Positions 9,078 to 18,134 of a DNA stretch of 64,000 nt are shown here, in pieces (the first letter of the stretch is position 1; each line of letters opens with the position of its first letter). This DNA is from an uncultured Eubacteriales bacterium. Lineage in GTDB: Bacteria; Bacillota; Clostridia; Christensenellales; Aristaeellaceae. The notes beneath the pieces were generated by a model, which saw only the letters and a program-made list of their open reading frames with translations, did no database searches and was not told where the DNA came from. Where the stretch lies: contig OMZY01000010.1 in assembly GCA_900315675.1 (NCBI GenBank), positions 1 through 64,000 on the forward strand, written 5' to 3'. A program made the position numbers and the translations under genes.

Positions 9078-12000
9078 CCCTTTTGTTTCAGCACAACATT
9101 TTCTTTGCCGATCGCGTCCCGGAGCCTCTGGAGACAGAGTTCATCCGCGCTGCACCAGTTTTCCTTCGGGCAAAGCAGTGTAATCTTCTCCTCCGGAATG
9201 TGCATGTAGACCGGTATATTGCCGGCGCTCAGCGCCAGCACGGCGCTTACCCGGTCCATATCGGACCGGTTCAGCCGCAGGAACACCTTCTGCTCCGCTT
9301 CCGCAGCCAGCTGGGCGTCCGTCTTCGGCGTTTCATTCTTTTTCTGGAATCCCTGCAGACGCAGCGTCGAAGGCTGCGCGCTCCACTCTTCCAGTCTCGT
9401 GACCCGCTCCGCCAGCAGCTTGGGCGCTTCGTCCTCCCGTACGCTGATCTTTCCGCTGATCACCACGGCTTCGTCCGCGTTCAGCAGCATCCGGTATTTC
9501 TCAAACACCCGTGGGAACACCAGGCACTCAATCTGCCCGGTCATATCCTCCAGGGTGACAAACGCCATGTAGTCGCCCTTCTTGGTTGCCTTTTCCTTGA
9601 CCTCTGTCAGGATGCCGCCCAGGTCCACAAACGTGCCGTCCAGGTCCGGCGCTTCGGCTTCCTCTTCGGGTTCAGTGATTTCCGCCGCCGTATAGCTCAG
9701 CTTCTTCAGCTTCTCCCGATAATCATCTAACGGATGACCGGTCATGTAGACTCCCGCGGCGTCCTTTTCCATCTTCAGCTTGGCTTTTGCCGGACAGTCC
9801 TGAATATTCGGCAGCCGCAGTTCCGCGTCGAACATGGGCTGTTCCTCTCCGCCGCCGAACATGTCAAACAGGCTCACCTGGCCGGATACGTTTTTCTTTT
9901 TCTGGGCCTGGTTCGCGTCCATGGCCGCCTCGTATACCGCCAGCATCTGCGGCCGGTTGGCGCCGAAGCCGTCGAAGGCGCCTGCCTTGATCAGGCTCTC
10001 CGTCACCCGCTTGTTGCATTCCGCCGTGTCAATCCGCCGGCAGAAGTCAAAGATATCCCGGAAAGGTCCGCCGTTCTCCCGCTCGTGGATAATCGCGTTC
10101 ACCGCGTTTTCTCCCACGCTCTTGATGGCGCCCAGGCCGAACAGGATCGCCGCCTTTCCTTCCTCGTCGTGATCCACCGTAAACTTCCAGCGGCTCCGGT
10201 TCACGTTCGGCGGCAGCACGGATATATCCCTGCCGCGGCAGTACTGGATGTATCCGGCGATCTTGCCGGTGTTGCCGTACACGCTGTTCAGCATCGCCGC
10301 CATGAACTGCACCGGGTAGTACCGTTTCAGCCAGGCCGTCTGCATAGCCACCACGCCGTACGCGGCGGCATGGGACTTGTTGAAGGCGTAGCTGGCGAAG
10401 GCGATCATTTCGTCATAGATTTCATTGGCCACATTCTCCGGTACGCCGTTGCGCACGCAGCCGGGCACAGTGACGTTCCCGTCCTTATCCGTCATTCCGT
10501 GAACAAAGATCTGCCGTTCTTCCTCCATGACCTTGTGCTTCTTCTTCGCCATGGCGCGGCGCACCAGGTCGCTCCGGCCGTAGCTGTATCCGGCCAGGTC
10601 ACGGACGATCTGCATAACCTGCTCCTGGTACACCATACATCCGTAGGTTACGTCCAGGATCGGCCGCAGTTTTTCGGTTTTATACTTTACGCTGGCAGGG
10701 TTAGCCTTGCCGGCGATATAGCGCGGAATGGATTCCATCGGGCCCGGGCGGTACAGGGAAATGGCCGCGATGATGTCTTCAAAGCAGCTGGGCTTCATGT
10801 TCGTCAGGAAGCCGGTCATACCCGCGCCTTCCATCTGGAACACGCCGTCCGTGTCGCCCCGGCTGATCATCTCGTAAACCGACGGATCATCCAGCGGAAT
10901 GTCCTCCGGTTTCATGTCCTTCCCGGTTTCCCGCATCATGTCCAGCGTGTCCCGGATGACCGTCAGCGTCCGCAGGCCCAGGAAGTCCATCTTCAGGAGA
11001 CCCAGCCGCTCAATGGTGCCCATCGGGTACTGGGTGGTGATAACCTCGTCGTTCCGCTGCAGGGGCACAAACTCCACCACCGGTTTTCCGGTGATCAGCA
11101 CGCCTGCCGCGTGGGTGGACGCGTGCCGCGGCATACCCTCCAGCGTCAGCGCGGTATCGATCAGTTCCCGTACCTTGGGCTGGTTGTCATACATCTCCCG
11201 CAGTACCGGGCTGATCTTCAGGGCTTTATTCAGCGTCATGCCCAGGTCAAAGGGAATGGCCTTGGCCACCGCGTCCGTCTCCTGGTAGCTCATGCCCAGC
11301 ACCCGGCCCACGTCGCGCACCACGCCCTTGGCCGCCATCGTACCGAAGGTGATAATCTGGCTCACGTGGTCCGATCCGTATTTCCGGGCCACATAGTCAA
11401 TGACCTCCTGCCGCCGTTCATAGCAGAAGTCCACGTCAATATCAGGCATGCTCACGCGTTCCGGGTTCAGGAAGCGTTCAAACAGCAGCTGATATTTCAG
11501 GGGATCCAGCATCGTAATCCCCAGCGTATAGGCCACGATGGATCCGGCGCCGCTGCCGCGGCCTGGGCCCACCATGATGCCGTGTGATTTGGCATAGTGG
11601 ATGAAGTCCCACACAATCAGGAAGTAGTCCACATAGCCCATATGTTCAATCGTGGACAGCTCGTACTCCAGCCGCTGATAGGGTTCGTCCCCCTCTTTGG
11701 CGTCCGGATAAAGCCGCTTCATGCCTTCCCCGCACAGGCGCCGCAGCATGCTCTGCGCCGTCTCGCCTTCCGGCACCGGATAGTGCGGCAGGCGGGTCAC
11801 GCCGAACTCGAATTCCACGTTGCACCGTTCCGCAATCTCCTGCGTCCGGTCTATGGCGTCCGGTACCTGTTTAAACAGGGCGCGCATTTCCTCTTCGCTC
11901 TTGACATAGAGTTCTTCCGTCTCCATCCGCATGCGCTGGTCGTCCGCCAGCGTTTTGCCGGTCTGGATGCACATCAGCACTTCCTGGGCGTGCGCGTCCT

Positions 12001-12628
12001 TCTTCTCCAGATAGTGGCAGTCGTTGGTCGCAACCAGCGGAACGTTCATCTCCCGCGCCAGGGCAATCAGCCTCGGCAGTACGGTTTTCTCCTCCCGCAG
12101 GTTGTGATCCATGATCTCAATATAGAAATTCTTCTCGCCGAAGATCTCCTGCATTTCCTTCACATAGGCATGGGCGCTTTCGTCCTGCCCGTTCAGCAGC
12201 ATTTTCGGCAGGTCGCCGCTCAGGCAGGCGCTCAGGCAGATCAGGCCCTCGTGATGTTCCCGGATCAGGTTATAGTCGATCCTCGGCTTGTAGTAATATC
12301 CCGTCAGGAATCCTTCGCTGATCAGGTACATCAGGTTCTGGTATCCGGTGTTGTTCTCGCACAGCAGGATCAGGTGGCTGTTCTCCCGGCCGGTCAGGGA
12401 TTTGTCCGTCCGGTCCCGGCATACGTATGCTTCGCAGCCGATGATCGGTTTGATCCCGGCGTCCTTCATTGCGTTATAAAAATCGATCGCGCCGTACAGT
12501 ACGCCGTGGTCGGTAATTGCGCAGGAATCCATCCCCAGCTCTTTCAGCCGGTCCGCAAGCGAGCTGATCCGGCAGGCGCCGTCCAGCAGGCTGTACTCCG
12601 TGTGCAGATGAAGATGCGTAAAGCTCAT
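9074..12628 (-). CDS. dnaE: DNA polymerase III alpha subunit (DnaE type)
   Basis: A 1184-residue replicative polymerase of the C family. The N-terminal PHP domain opens with FTHLHLHTEYSLLDG and CAITDHGVLYG. The palm carries the catalytic aspartates in PDIDVDF (about 390-396), with GPGRGSGAGSIVAY before it. The fingers contain YRPGPMESIP, the C-terminal part has a helix-hairpin-helix region (SLIKAGAFDGFG) and an OB domain near 1000-1080 (GGILTEVKEKATKKGDYMAFVTLED was read in parts). This is DnaE, not the PolC type that Firmicutes also carry. The promoter TTGGTA-N18-TATAAT lies upstream. It heads an operon with gtrA and the ABC exporter. Confidence 0.98.
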   Translation of the reverse strand: MSFTHLHLHTEYSLLDGACRISSLADRLKELGMDSCAITDHGVLYGAIDFYNAMKDAGIKPIIGCEAYVCRDRTDKSLTGRENSHLILLCENNTGYQNLMYLISEGFLTGYYYKPRIDYNLIREHHEGLICLSACLSGDLPKMLLNGQDESAHAYVKEMQEIFGEKNFYIEIMDHNLREEKTVLPRLIALAREMNVPLVATNDCHYLEKKDAHAQEVLMCIQTGKTLADDQRMRMETEELYVKSEEEMRALFKQVPDAIDRTQEIAERCNVEFEFGVTRLPHYPVPEGETAQSMLRRLCGEGMKRLYPDAKEGDEPYQRLEYELSTIEHMGYVDYFLIVWDFIHYAKSHGIMVGPGRGSGAGSIVAYTLGITMLDPLKYQLLFERFLNPERVSMPDIDVDFCYERRQEVIDYVARKYGSDHVSQIITFGTMAAKGVVRDVGRVLGMSYQETDAVAKAIPFDLGMTLNKALKISPVLREMYDNQPKVRELIDTALTLEGMPRHASTHAAGVLITGKPVVEFVPLQRNDEVITTQYPMGTIERLGLLKMDFLGLRTLTVIRDTLDMMRETGKDMKPEDIPLDDPSVYEMISRGDTDGVFQMEGAGMTGFLTNMKPSCFEDIIAAISLYRPGPMESIPRYIAGKANPASVKYKTEKLRPILDVTYGCMVYQEQVMQIVRDLAGYSYGRSDLVRRAMAKKKHKVMEEERQIFVHGMTDKDGNVTVPGCVRNGVPENVANEIYDEMIAFASYAFNKSHAAAYGVVAMQTAWLKRYYPVQFMAAMLNSVYGNTGKIAGYIQYCRGRDISVLPPNVNRSRWKFTVDHDEEGKAAILFGLGAIKSVGENAVNAIIHERENGGPFRDIFDFCRRIDTAECNKRVTESLIKAGAFDGFGANRPQMLAVYEAAMDANQAQKKKNVSGQVSLFDMFGGGEEQPMFDAELRLPNIQDCPAKAKLKMEKDAAGVYMTGHPLDDYREKLKKLSYTAAEITEPEEEAEAPDLDGTFVDLGGILTEVKEKATKKGDYMAFVTLEDMTGQIECLVFPRVFEKYRMLLNADEAVVISGKISVREDEAPKLLAERVTRLEEWSAQPSTLRLQGFQKKNETPKTDAQLAAEAEQKVFLRLNRSDMDRVSAVLALSAGNIPVYMHIPEEKITLLCPKENWCSADELCLQRLRDAIGKENVVLKQKG

Positions 12629-12676
12629 AATCCCTCCGGCAGCCGTGCCGCCATTCTGTGCAAGTATGAATAGTTT

Positions 12677-12706
12677 ATTATATCACAAAACAGTATCCAA
12701 TACCAA
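12677..12706 (-). promoter_or_regulatory. Predicted promoter of dnaE operon
   Basis: TTGGTA, 18-base spacer, TATAAT on the minus strand, about 50 bases before the dnaE start. Confidence 0.65.
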
Positions 12707-13053
12707 AGCAGCATCCACCGCCTCCGGCTTTGGTAATTCACAATTCACAATTCATAATTCATAATGATGATAGTCCTCTCCTGTCCTGACCCAATCCTTC
12801 TCCTTTTGCAGACATACAAAATCCAACCACCCCATACGCCTGGCAGGAATGTGAATGCGGGACAGATACTCTGTTACTGTTTTCGAAGAAAACGTGACTG
12901 AGTGTCTGTCCCCTCTGTCGCGTTCCTGCTCTCCGCAGTCTCAACAACATAGTGTCATCCCGAGCGAAGTCGAGGGATCCCTTGCTACGTCCGAAGGACG
13001 AATAATTCTGAATTTATCATCGCACTGCGATAACACTGCTTTCTACCTCACAA

Positions 13054-13090
13054 AATAGAAAACACGACTTCCTTCCGGAAGCCGTGTTCT
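13054..13090 (-). terminator. Terminator of exported 157-residue protein gene
   Basis: On the minus strand, an ACACGGCTTCC / GGAAGTCGTGT stem with a 4-base loop is followed by TTTTC. Confidence 0.82.
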
Positions 13091-13138
13091 CCGCCATTCT
13101 TAATTCTTAATTGTTAATTGTCATCGCTCCGCGATGAC

Positions 13139-13612
13139 TCACTCTTCCCTGATCGACGCCATGATCTTCTCCGTCAGCTCCGCCGCTTCCTGGGAAGCAT
13201 ACCAGAAATCAACCTCAATCATCAGGTCCCCGTCCTCAAAGATATATCCGATTCCGGGCGCGTTATCCGCCTCGTCCGTCATCCGGAAAACCACCATCTT
13301 GATTCCGTTGACCTTCCGCACTTCGGCCTCGTTGCCCTTTTCCTTCAGAAGCTTGGCGATGTCCTTCAGGTTATCCGCCATCTCAAGATTCCCGGCTTCC
13401 GACTTCGGGAAGCTGAAGCAGTCCATCTCCAGGTTATACGTAAAATAGGTATCCACACCGTTCTCAGAAGCTTCCGGTGATTCATAATCCATATCGTCCG
13501 GTATATCAACCACATACCGGCTCTGGGGCAGGTCCACCGTCTGGTCCGCCATAGCGATTCCAAACAGCATCATCAGGCAAATCATCAGGCCGATAATCTT
13601 CTTCATTCTCAT
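13139..13612 (-). CDS. Small exported protein of unknown function
   Basis: A 157-residue protein with a signal peptide (KKIIGLMICLMMLFGIAMA, cleavage after about residue 21). The mature part is acidic; near its middle FPKSEAGNLEMADNLKDIAKLL predicts a helix, and the C-terminal half alternates strands and a helix. I recognise no family. A good promoter (TTGACG-N17-TATAAT) sits 26 bases upstream and a terminator follows, so it forms its own transcription unit. Several other small exported proteins of this style occur across the window. Confidence 0.8.
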   Translation of the reverse strand: MRMKKIIGLMICLMMLFGIAMADQTVDLPQSRYVVDIPDDMDYESPEASENGVDTYFTYNLEMDCFSFPKSEAGNLEMADNLKDIAKLLKEKGNEAEVRKVNGIKMVVFRMTDEADNAPGIGYIFEDGDLMIEVDFWYASQEAAELTEKIMASIREE

Positions 13613-13637
13613 ATACCTCTCCGGATTGATTACCCTG

Positions 13638-13666
13638 ATTATACTTTTCTTCCCTTATTCCGTCAA
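13638..13666 (-). promoter_or_regulatory. Predicted promoter of exported protein gene
   Basis: TTGACG, 17-base spacer, TATAAT on the minus strand, 26 bases before the start. Confidence 0.75.
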
Positions 13667-13704
13667 ACCATTGAACAAGTAGGACACTATATAATTATTC
13701 ATTT

Positions 13705-13740
13705 GAAACAAAAAAGAGGCTTTCGCCTCTTTTTTGTTTC
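13705..13740 (-). terminator. Bidirectional terminator of ABC-2 transporter operon
   Basis: A perfect 16-base stem (GAAACAAAAAAGAGGC / GCCTCTTTTTTGTTTC) with loop TTTC, two bases beyond the permease stop. Confidence 0.92.
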
Positions 13741-13741
13741 A

Positions 13742-15406
13742 TCATGTTTCGCAGTAATACTTATCCGCGTTCCTGTACATCAGCGTTCTCGTCACAATGC
13801 ACAGGATCACCAGGATTCCGCTCAGGATGCCGAAGATGATCCACATGTTCAGCTTCCAGGTAATCAGGAAGTAGCTCAATGCGGCCAGGGCAATCAGGAT
13901 CGCCCAGGATACGAACATACCGATCAGCACGCCGAAGTTCTGCTTCACCGCTTCCTGCTCCGTGACCCAGTCCAGCTTGGGCTTTTTAATATCCCGGCTC
14001 AGTTCCAGGCAGGAGTTCACATACAGGAACAGCAGGCACATGATCAGGGCCAGGGCCACCTGCAGCTCCATTCCGGGGAAGAAGATGACCATGGTGACGC
14101 CCGCGGCAATGTGGCCGATAAAGCTCAGGCTGAATCCCGCAATGAATTTGGCGCGGATGAAGGTGTGTGTCGGCACCGGCAGCGCTGTCAGGAAATCATG
14201 TCCCCTGCCTTCCCGCGTCACCGCGGTGCTCAGGGCCGGGCTCAGCCCGCCCATGTAGGCCATGATAGCGGCCAGGATGCACATCACCAGGGCGGGGTTC
14301 AGTTCAGCCAGTATTCCGCCGAAGCCGTTTGCGCCTTCTCCCATTTTGCTCATGAACATGTTCATCATGATAATCATGATCACAGGCATAAAGCTGACGG
14401 GCAGAATGTTCGTTGCGTAGGAAGGAACCCGGAAGATGGTTTTAATCTCACGCTGCACGCAGGCCTTCAGCTGGCCGGCAGCGGCAAAGGATTCCTTGCC
14501 GGTGAACTTCTTTTTCCGGCCGCTGGGCGTTTCGGACTGCAGCATGCTCAGTTTCCGGTAGAAGAAACCCAGTCCCCACACCAGCAGCACCGGAGCGGCC
14601 AGGGAAACCAGGATCCACACCAGGAACATGGTGTCGTTCTGTCCCAGCATACCTTCCGCTGCCCAGGCCGTCGGCGGGAACATCTGCGTCATCCCCTTGA
14701 TACGGTCGGTGTTGTTCAGCACCAGGTTTTCCAGCATCTCGCCGCCGTCTGCCGCGTCGCTGCTCATGCCGCTAATGTTCATCATCAGATACATATAGCC
14801 CAGCAGGAAGGCGATACCGCCGACGGTCATCAGCATTTCGCGGTGCTTCCACAGTGCGGAAAGCCGGATCAGCAGGCTGGACAGGATGGCAATCAGGCAG
14901 ATGGGCAGGCTCGCGATCAGCAGCCAGACAACGATCATCCGGCAGTAGAAGATGGCGGCAGCCCCGGTCTTGATTCCGTAAAGGATACAGGCCGGCAGGA
15001 TAATCAGCGCGTCAATGCAGGTTTCGGAAATCCACACCTGCGTCAGTTTGGCGCTCAGCAGGGTCCGTGCTTTCACCGGCAGCGACGCCAGATAGGTGGC
15101 GTCCCGGCCCAGGAACAGTACGCTCAGCACAAAGAAGAAGGCCATCACCAGTGTGCCGGCTGTTGCGAATACAACGGCCATTGTCACCAGCATATCTGCC
15201 ATGTGCATTTTCATCAGGGCGTCGATGATCTTTGTTTCCGCATAGAAGAGCATCCCGCCCATATAGACAATCAGGAAAAGAATCAGGAAGAACATTCCGA
15301 TGGTGCGGCCTTTCTTTTCCTTCAGCGCCGTCTTCAGGTTACGCGGTTTCATGTCCGCGTATCTGGACAGCAGCTGCAGCCGCAGCAACGCCATGAATTG
15401 CTTCAT
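13742..15406 (-). CDS. ABC-2 type transporter permease, large
   Basis: A 554-residue membrane protein with about twelve hydrophobic helices arranged as two sets of six, separated by a cytoplasmic loop (GRKKKFTGKESFAAAGQLKACVQREIKTIF, read in parts). This resembles the large putative ABC exporter permeases (YthQ-like, DUF-type) of Firmicutes. The N-terminus begins MKQFMALLRLQLLSRYADMK, a typical amphipathic leader. Its start overlaps the ATPase stop by four bases, so it works with the ATPase encoded upstream. The substrate is unknown; there is no immunity or bacteriocin gene next to it. Confidence 0.88.
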   Translation of the reverse strand: MKQFMALLRLQLLSRYADMKPRNLKTALKEKKGRTIGMFFLILFLIVYMGGMLFYAETKIIDALMKMHMADMLVTMAVVFATAGTLVMAFFFVLSVLFLGRDATYLASLPVKARTLLSAKLTQVWISETCIDALIILPACILYGIKTGAAAIFYCRMIVVWLLIASLPICLIAILSSLLIRLSALWKHREMLMTVGGIAFLLGYMYLMMNISGMSSDAADGGEMLENLVLNNTDRIKGMTQMFPPTAWAAEGMLGQNDTMFLVWILVSLAAPVLLVWGLGFFYRKLSMLQSETPSGRKKKFTGKESFAAAGQLKACVQREIKTIFRVPSYATNILPVSFMPVIMIIMMNMFMSKMGEGANGFGGILAELNPALVMCILAAIMAYMGGLSPALSTAVTREGRGHDFLTALPVPTHTFIRAKFIAGFSLSFIGHIAAGVTMVIFFPGMELQVALALIMCLLFLYVNSCLELSRDIKKPKLDWVTEQEAVKQNFGVLIGMFVSWAILIALAALSYFLITWKLNMWIIFGILSGILVILCIVTRTLMYRNADKYYCET

Positions 15407-16146
15407 TCGTTTTCGCCTCCGTCATCCTTTTCCGTCAGCTGCAGGAACAGTTCCTCCAGGCTGGCGCCCTTTTCGCCGGAGCGCAGTTCTTCCAGAGTGC
15501 CCTGGGCGCGCAGGCTGCCGTGATCGATCACGCCGATGCGGGTGCACAGTTTTTCAGCAACTTCCAGCACGTGGGTGGAGAAGAACACGGTATTCCCCTC
15601 GTTGCAGTGACGGATCATTTCTTCCTTCAGCAGGTGGGCAGCGCGGGGATCCAGGCCGCTCAGCGGCTCGTCCAGGATCCAGATCGGCGGATTGTGAATC
15701 AGCGCGCCGATCACAACCAGCTTCTGCTTCATACCCTTGGAGTAGGTGCGCACCTGGCTGTTGATGGCGTCTTCCAGCTCGAAGATATGCAGGTATTTTT
15801 CAATGTGGGCCTTCCGGCGGGAAGCGCTCACCTTGTAAATATCCGCCATGAAATTCAGGTACTCCATACCGCTCAGCCGGTCATACAGGTCGTTGCCGTC
15901 CGGCACAAAACCGATCAGCTGCTGGGCTTCCAGGCGGTCGGTATCCAGCCGGTGGCCCGCCATGGTGATGGAACCTTCATCGGGCTTCAGCACACCGGTC
16001 ATCATTTTGATGGTGGTGGTTTTTCCGGCGCCGTTAGGCCCGATAAAGCCGAATAGTTCTCCGCCCTGCACGTTCAGTGTAAGGTTTTCAACCGCTTTTT
16101 TCTTGTTTTTAGAGTATGTCTTGGTTACATTCTGAATCTCAATCAT
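15403..16146 (-). CDS. ABC transporter ATP-binding protein
   Basis: A 247-residue ABC ATPase. Walker A is GFIGPNGAGKTTT (about 34-46), the signature is TYSKGMKQKLVVIGAL (degenerate LSGGQ), and Walker B is IWILDEPLSGLDP, followed by the H-loop in FFSTHVLE. The length is that of a bare nucleotide-binding domain plus a short tail. It overlaps the permease gene by ATGA, indicating coupled translation of a two-component exporter. Confidence 0.95.
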   Translation of the reverse strand: MIEIQNVTKTYSKNKKKAVENLTLNVQGGELFGFIGPNGAGKTTTIKMMTGVLKPDEGSITMAGHRLDTDRLEAQQLIGFVPDGNDLYDRLSGMEYLNFMADIYKVSASRRKAHIEKYLHIFELEDAINSQVRTYSKGMKQKLVVIGALIHNPPIWILDEPLSGLDPRAAHLLKEEMIRHCNEGNTVFFSTHVLEVAEKLCTRIGVIDHGSLRAQGTLEELRSGEKGASLEELFLQLTEKDDGGENE

Positions 16147-16201
16147 AGGTCCTCCTCCGGCTTATTGGCCGCCCTTGCTTGTTTTTGACACTACAGATGA
16201 T

Positions 16202-16230
16202 AGCATACTGCCATTGGTAAAAAAATGCAA
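16202..16230 (-). promoter_or_regulatory. Possible promoter of ABC-2 transporter operon
   Basis: TTGCAT, 17-base spacer, TATGCT on the minus strand, within 60 bases of the ATPase start. Confidence 0.45.
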
Positions 16231-16270
16231 TCTTAAGAAATATATGCGTACCTATTTCTCCGGCTCCGGA

Positions 16271-16303
16271 TAAAAAGAAGGCGCTATCTCATCAGCGCCT
16301 TCC
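16271..16303 (-). terminator. Terminator of the NAD operon
   Basis: GAAGGCGCT / AGCGCCTTC stem followed by TTTTT on the minus strand, 17 bases past the stop of the NadD-PncB fusion. Confidence 0.88.
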
Positions 16304-16319
16304 TTTGGCTCAAAGCCTT

Positions 16320-18134
16320 TTAATATTCGCTTTTTTCCCGGTTCAGTCGGAAGGCGACGGAGCGTTCCAGATACTCCATGTATTCATCATCCCTGCACAT
16401 GGTCTTCCCGGCGGAGTCGGACAGCTTGGCAACCGCCCTGCCGTTCACCGTCTGCAGCTTGATGACAATGTTCAGCGCTTCCTCGCTGGTATCGTTGGAG
16501 CAGAACGTGCCGATGCCGAAGGAAACCTTCGCCCGGTCCTTAAAGTAATCATACAGCGCCTGCGCCCGGTCAAAGTCCAGGCTGTCGCTGAACAGCAGCA
16601 GCTTGGTTTTCGGATCCGCCCCGTACTTTTTGTAGTGGGCGATCATCTTTTCGCCCCATTCATAGGGATCGCCGCTGTCGTGGCGCACGCCGGTGAAGTT
16701 GTTCACCATCGCCCGGTTGAAGTCCAGCAGGAACAGGTCCGTGGTCACCGTATCCGTCAGGGCCGTTCCGTTATCGCCCTTGTATTCGTTGTACCAGTCT
16801 TCCAGGGCGTAGTGGTTCGTGTAGGCCAGCGGGATGGAGTCGATGCCCTGGTACATCTGCACAAACTCATGGGCATAGGTACCGATGGGCTTCAGGCCGT
16901 ATTTCTTCGCCAGCATAACGTTGGAGGTGCCCACGCAGTTCTTTGTCTCCGTGGCCAGCCGCCGGACCACTTCGTCCTCCCATTCCCGGGACAGCCTGCG
17001 GCGGCATCCGAACTCGGCAAAGCTGAAGGTGTATTTTCCGTTCCGGAAGGCCTTGATCTTTTCGTCCAGCCGTTCCTCCGCGGATTTCCGCAGCTCCGCG
17101 TAGTCGTATTTCAGGCGGAAGTAAACCTCGTTGACAATCTCCAGCAGGTAGATTTCAAACTGCATCGCGGAGAACAGCGGTCCGCGCACGATGATCTTCA
17201 GGGTCCCGTCCTTGGTCAGCCGGGTTTCCACATAGTCCCGGATCGGCCGCCAAAGCCGCAGGAATTCCACATAATCGCTCTTGAGGAACCGGATGGACCG
17301 CAGGTAATCCAGCTCATCCTTTGTAAAGGTCAGGGAGCACAGATGGTCGATCTGCGCGTTGATTTCCTCAAACATTTCCGGCGTGAACACCACGCCCTCG
17401 TTCCGGCAGCGGAAATAGTATTCGCCGCTCAGGTCCGTGTGCTTATGGAAGATCACCTGGTCCATGTTGAACTTGTACAGGTCCGTGTCCAGCAGCGATG
17501 TGATGATGGGATCCAGCTTCATCGCGTGCTCTTTCCGTTCCGTTCCCAGCAGGTCCAGGATTTCCCCCGGCACCAGTCCTTCCGGGGTCTCTCCGCGGGT
17601 GATCAGCTCCCGTACCTGGGTGGAGGAAATGTTCTTCGTTTCCTCCGGCGTCTTCAGCACGGTGATATAGGGCATCAGCTCCGTCAGGAACGCGCTGCCG
17701 CGGATGATTTCGCCGCAGTCGTCTCCCGCCCGCTCCATGCAGACAATGCCGAATTCCTCGGCAATTTCCCGCACGTATTTCCAGCCGGTCTCCAGCTCCG
17801 TCAGCTTGTCGGAACCCATCAGCAGGGCGGCTTCATACCCTTCCTCTTTCAGCCGGCACAGGGTCTCATAGGACCTCGGCTGGTGGTCCAGGGTCAGTTC
17901 ATAGTCTGTAACCGCCATCCACGGCCGCTTTTCCCGCGCCGCCCGCAGCATGGCCAGCCGTGCCCGGTCGGAATAGGCGTAATCCTTTCCCTGTTCTTCC
18001 CGGATATAGGCCGACCGGGACGGCACAAACACCACCGTCTCCCGGCCCGTCTGCACCATCGCGTAATGGGCCAGTTCAATATGGGCCGTTGTGGGAGGAT
18101 TGAATGCTCCGAAAAATGCCAGTGCCTTTTTCAT
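16320..18134 (-). CDS. Bifunctional NadD-like adenylyltransferase / nicotinate phosphoribosyltransferase
   Basis: A 604-residue fusion. Residues 1 to about 200 form a nucleotidyltransferase of the NadD family: GAFNPPTTAH at 9-18 (the phosphate-binding loop, with T in place of the first histidine of the usual HxGH) and ISSTQVR at 169-175. From Met205 (KLDPIITSLLDTDLYKFNMDQ) the remaining 400 residues match a full-length PncB-type nicotinate phosphoribosyltransferase, with GVRHDSGDP and FSDSLDFDRA. Together the halves would convert nicotinate to NaMN and on to NaAD. The frame has no stop between them. An internal start at Met205 has only a weak GGAAAGAG before it. The start overlaps nadE by ATGA. 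Confidence 0.9.
   Translation of the reverse strand: MKKALAFFGAFNPPTTAHIELAHYAMVQTGRETVVFVPSRSAYIREEQGKDYAYSDRARLAMLRAAREKRPWMAVTDYELTLDHQPRSYETLCRLKEEGYEAALLMGSDKLTELETGWKYVREIAEEFGIVCMERAGDDCGEIIRGSAFLTELMPYITVLKTPEETKNISSTQVRELITRGETPEGLVPGEILDLLGTERKEHAMKLDPIITSLLDTDLYKFNMDQVIFHKHTDLSGEYYFRCRNEGVVFTPEMFEEINAQIDHLCSLTFTKDELDYLRSIRFLKSDYVEFLRLWRPIRDYVETRLTKDGTLKIIVRGPLFSAMQFEIYLLEIVNEVYFRLKYDYAELRKSAEERLDEKIKAFRNGKYTFSFAEFGCRRRLSREWEDEVVRRLATETKNCVGTSNVMLAKKYGLKPIGTYAHEFVQMYQGIDSIPLAYTNHYALEDWYNEYKGDNGTALTDTVTTDLFLLDFNRAMVNNFTGVRHDSGDPYEWGEKMIAHYKKYGADPKTKLLLFSDSLDFDRAQALYDYFKDRAKVSFGIGTFCSNDTSEEALNIVIKLQTVNGRAVAKLSDSAGKTMCRDDEYMEYLERSVAFRLNREKSEY

Larger units (their letters stand above)
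12629..13138. repeat. Intergenic repeat cluster upstream of dnaE
   Basis: No gene. The stretch holds the dnaE promoter, a TACCAAAGC / GCTTTGGTA palindrome (12701-12733), 7-mer tract ATTCACA/ATTCATA (12735-12770), a large inverted repeat with GGGACAGA / TCTGTCCC arms (12844-12929), a TGTCATCCCGAGCGAAGTCG element (12951-12984), a CGTCC/GGACG hairpin with AATAATTC, a terminator, and ATTCTTA 7-mers ending in GTCATCGC/GCGATGAC (13118-13137). Confidence 0.8.

Noticed and set aside
9734-11587. A 617-codon open frame antisense to dnaE.
   Set aside because: It is a composition-driven shadow of dnaE: no initiation signal, histidine/valine-rich translation and no recognisable domain. The same holds for long antisense frames over the NAD operon, the hybrid kinase and the hydrogenase.
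17522-17560. A separate pncB start at Met205 of the fusion.
   Set aside because: Only a weak GGAAAGAG precedes it, and the frame is continuous with the NadD-like part, so a fusion is the simpler reading. Internal initiation is left open as a finding.
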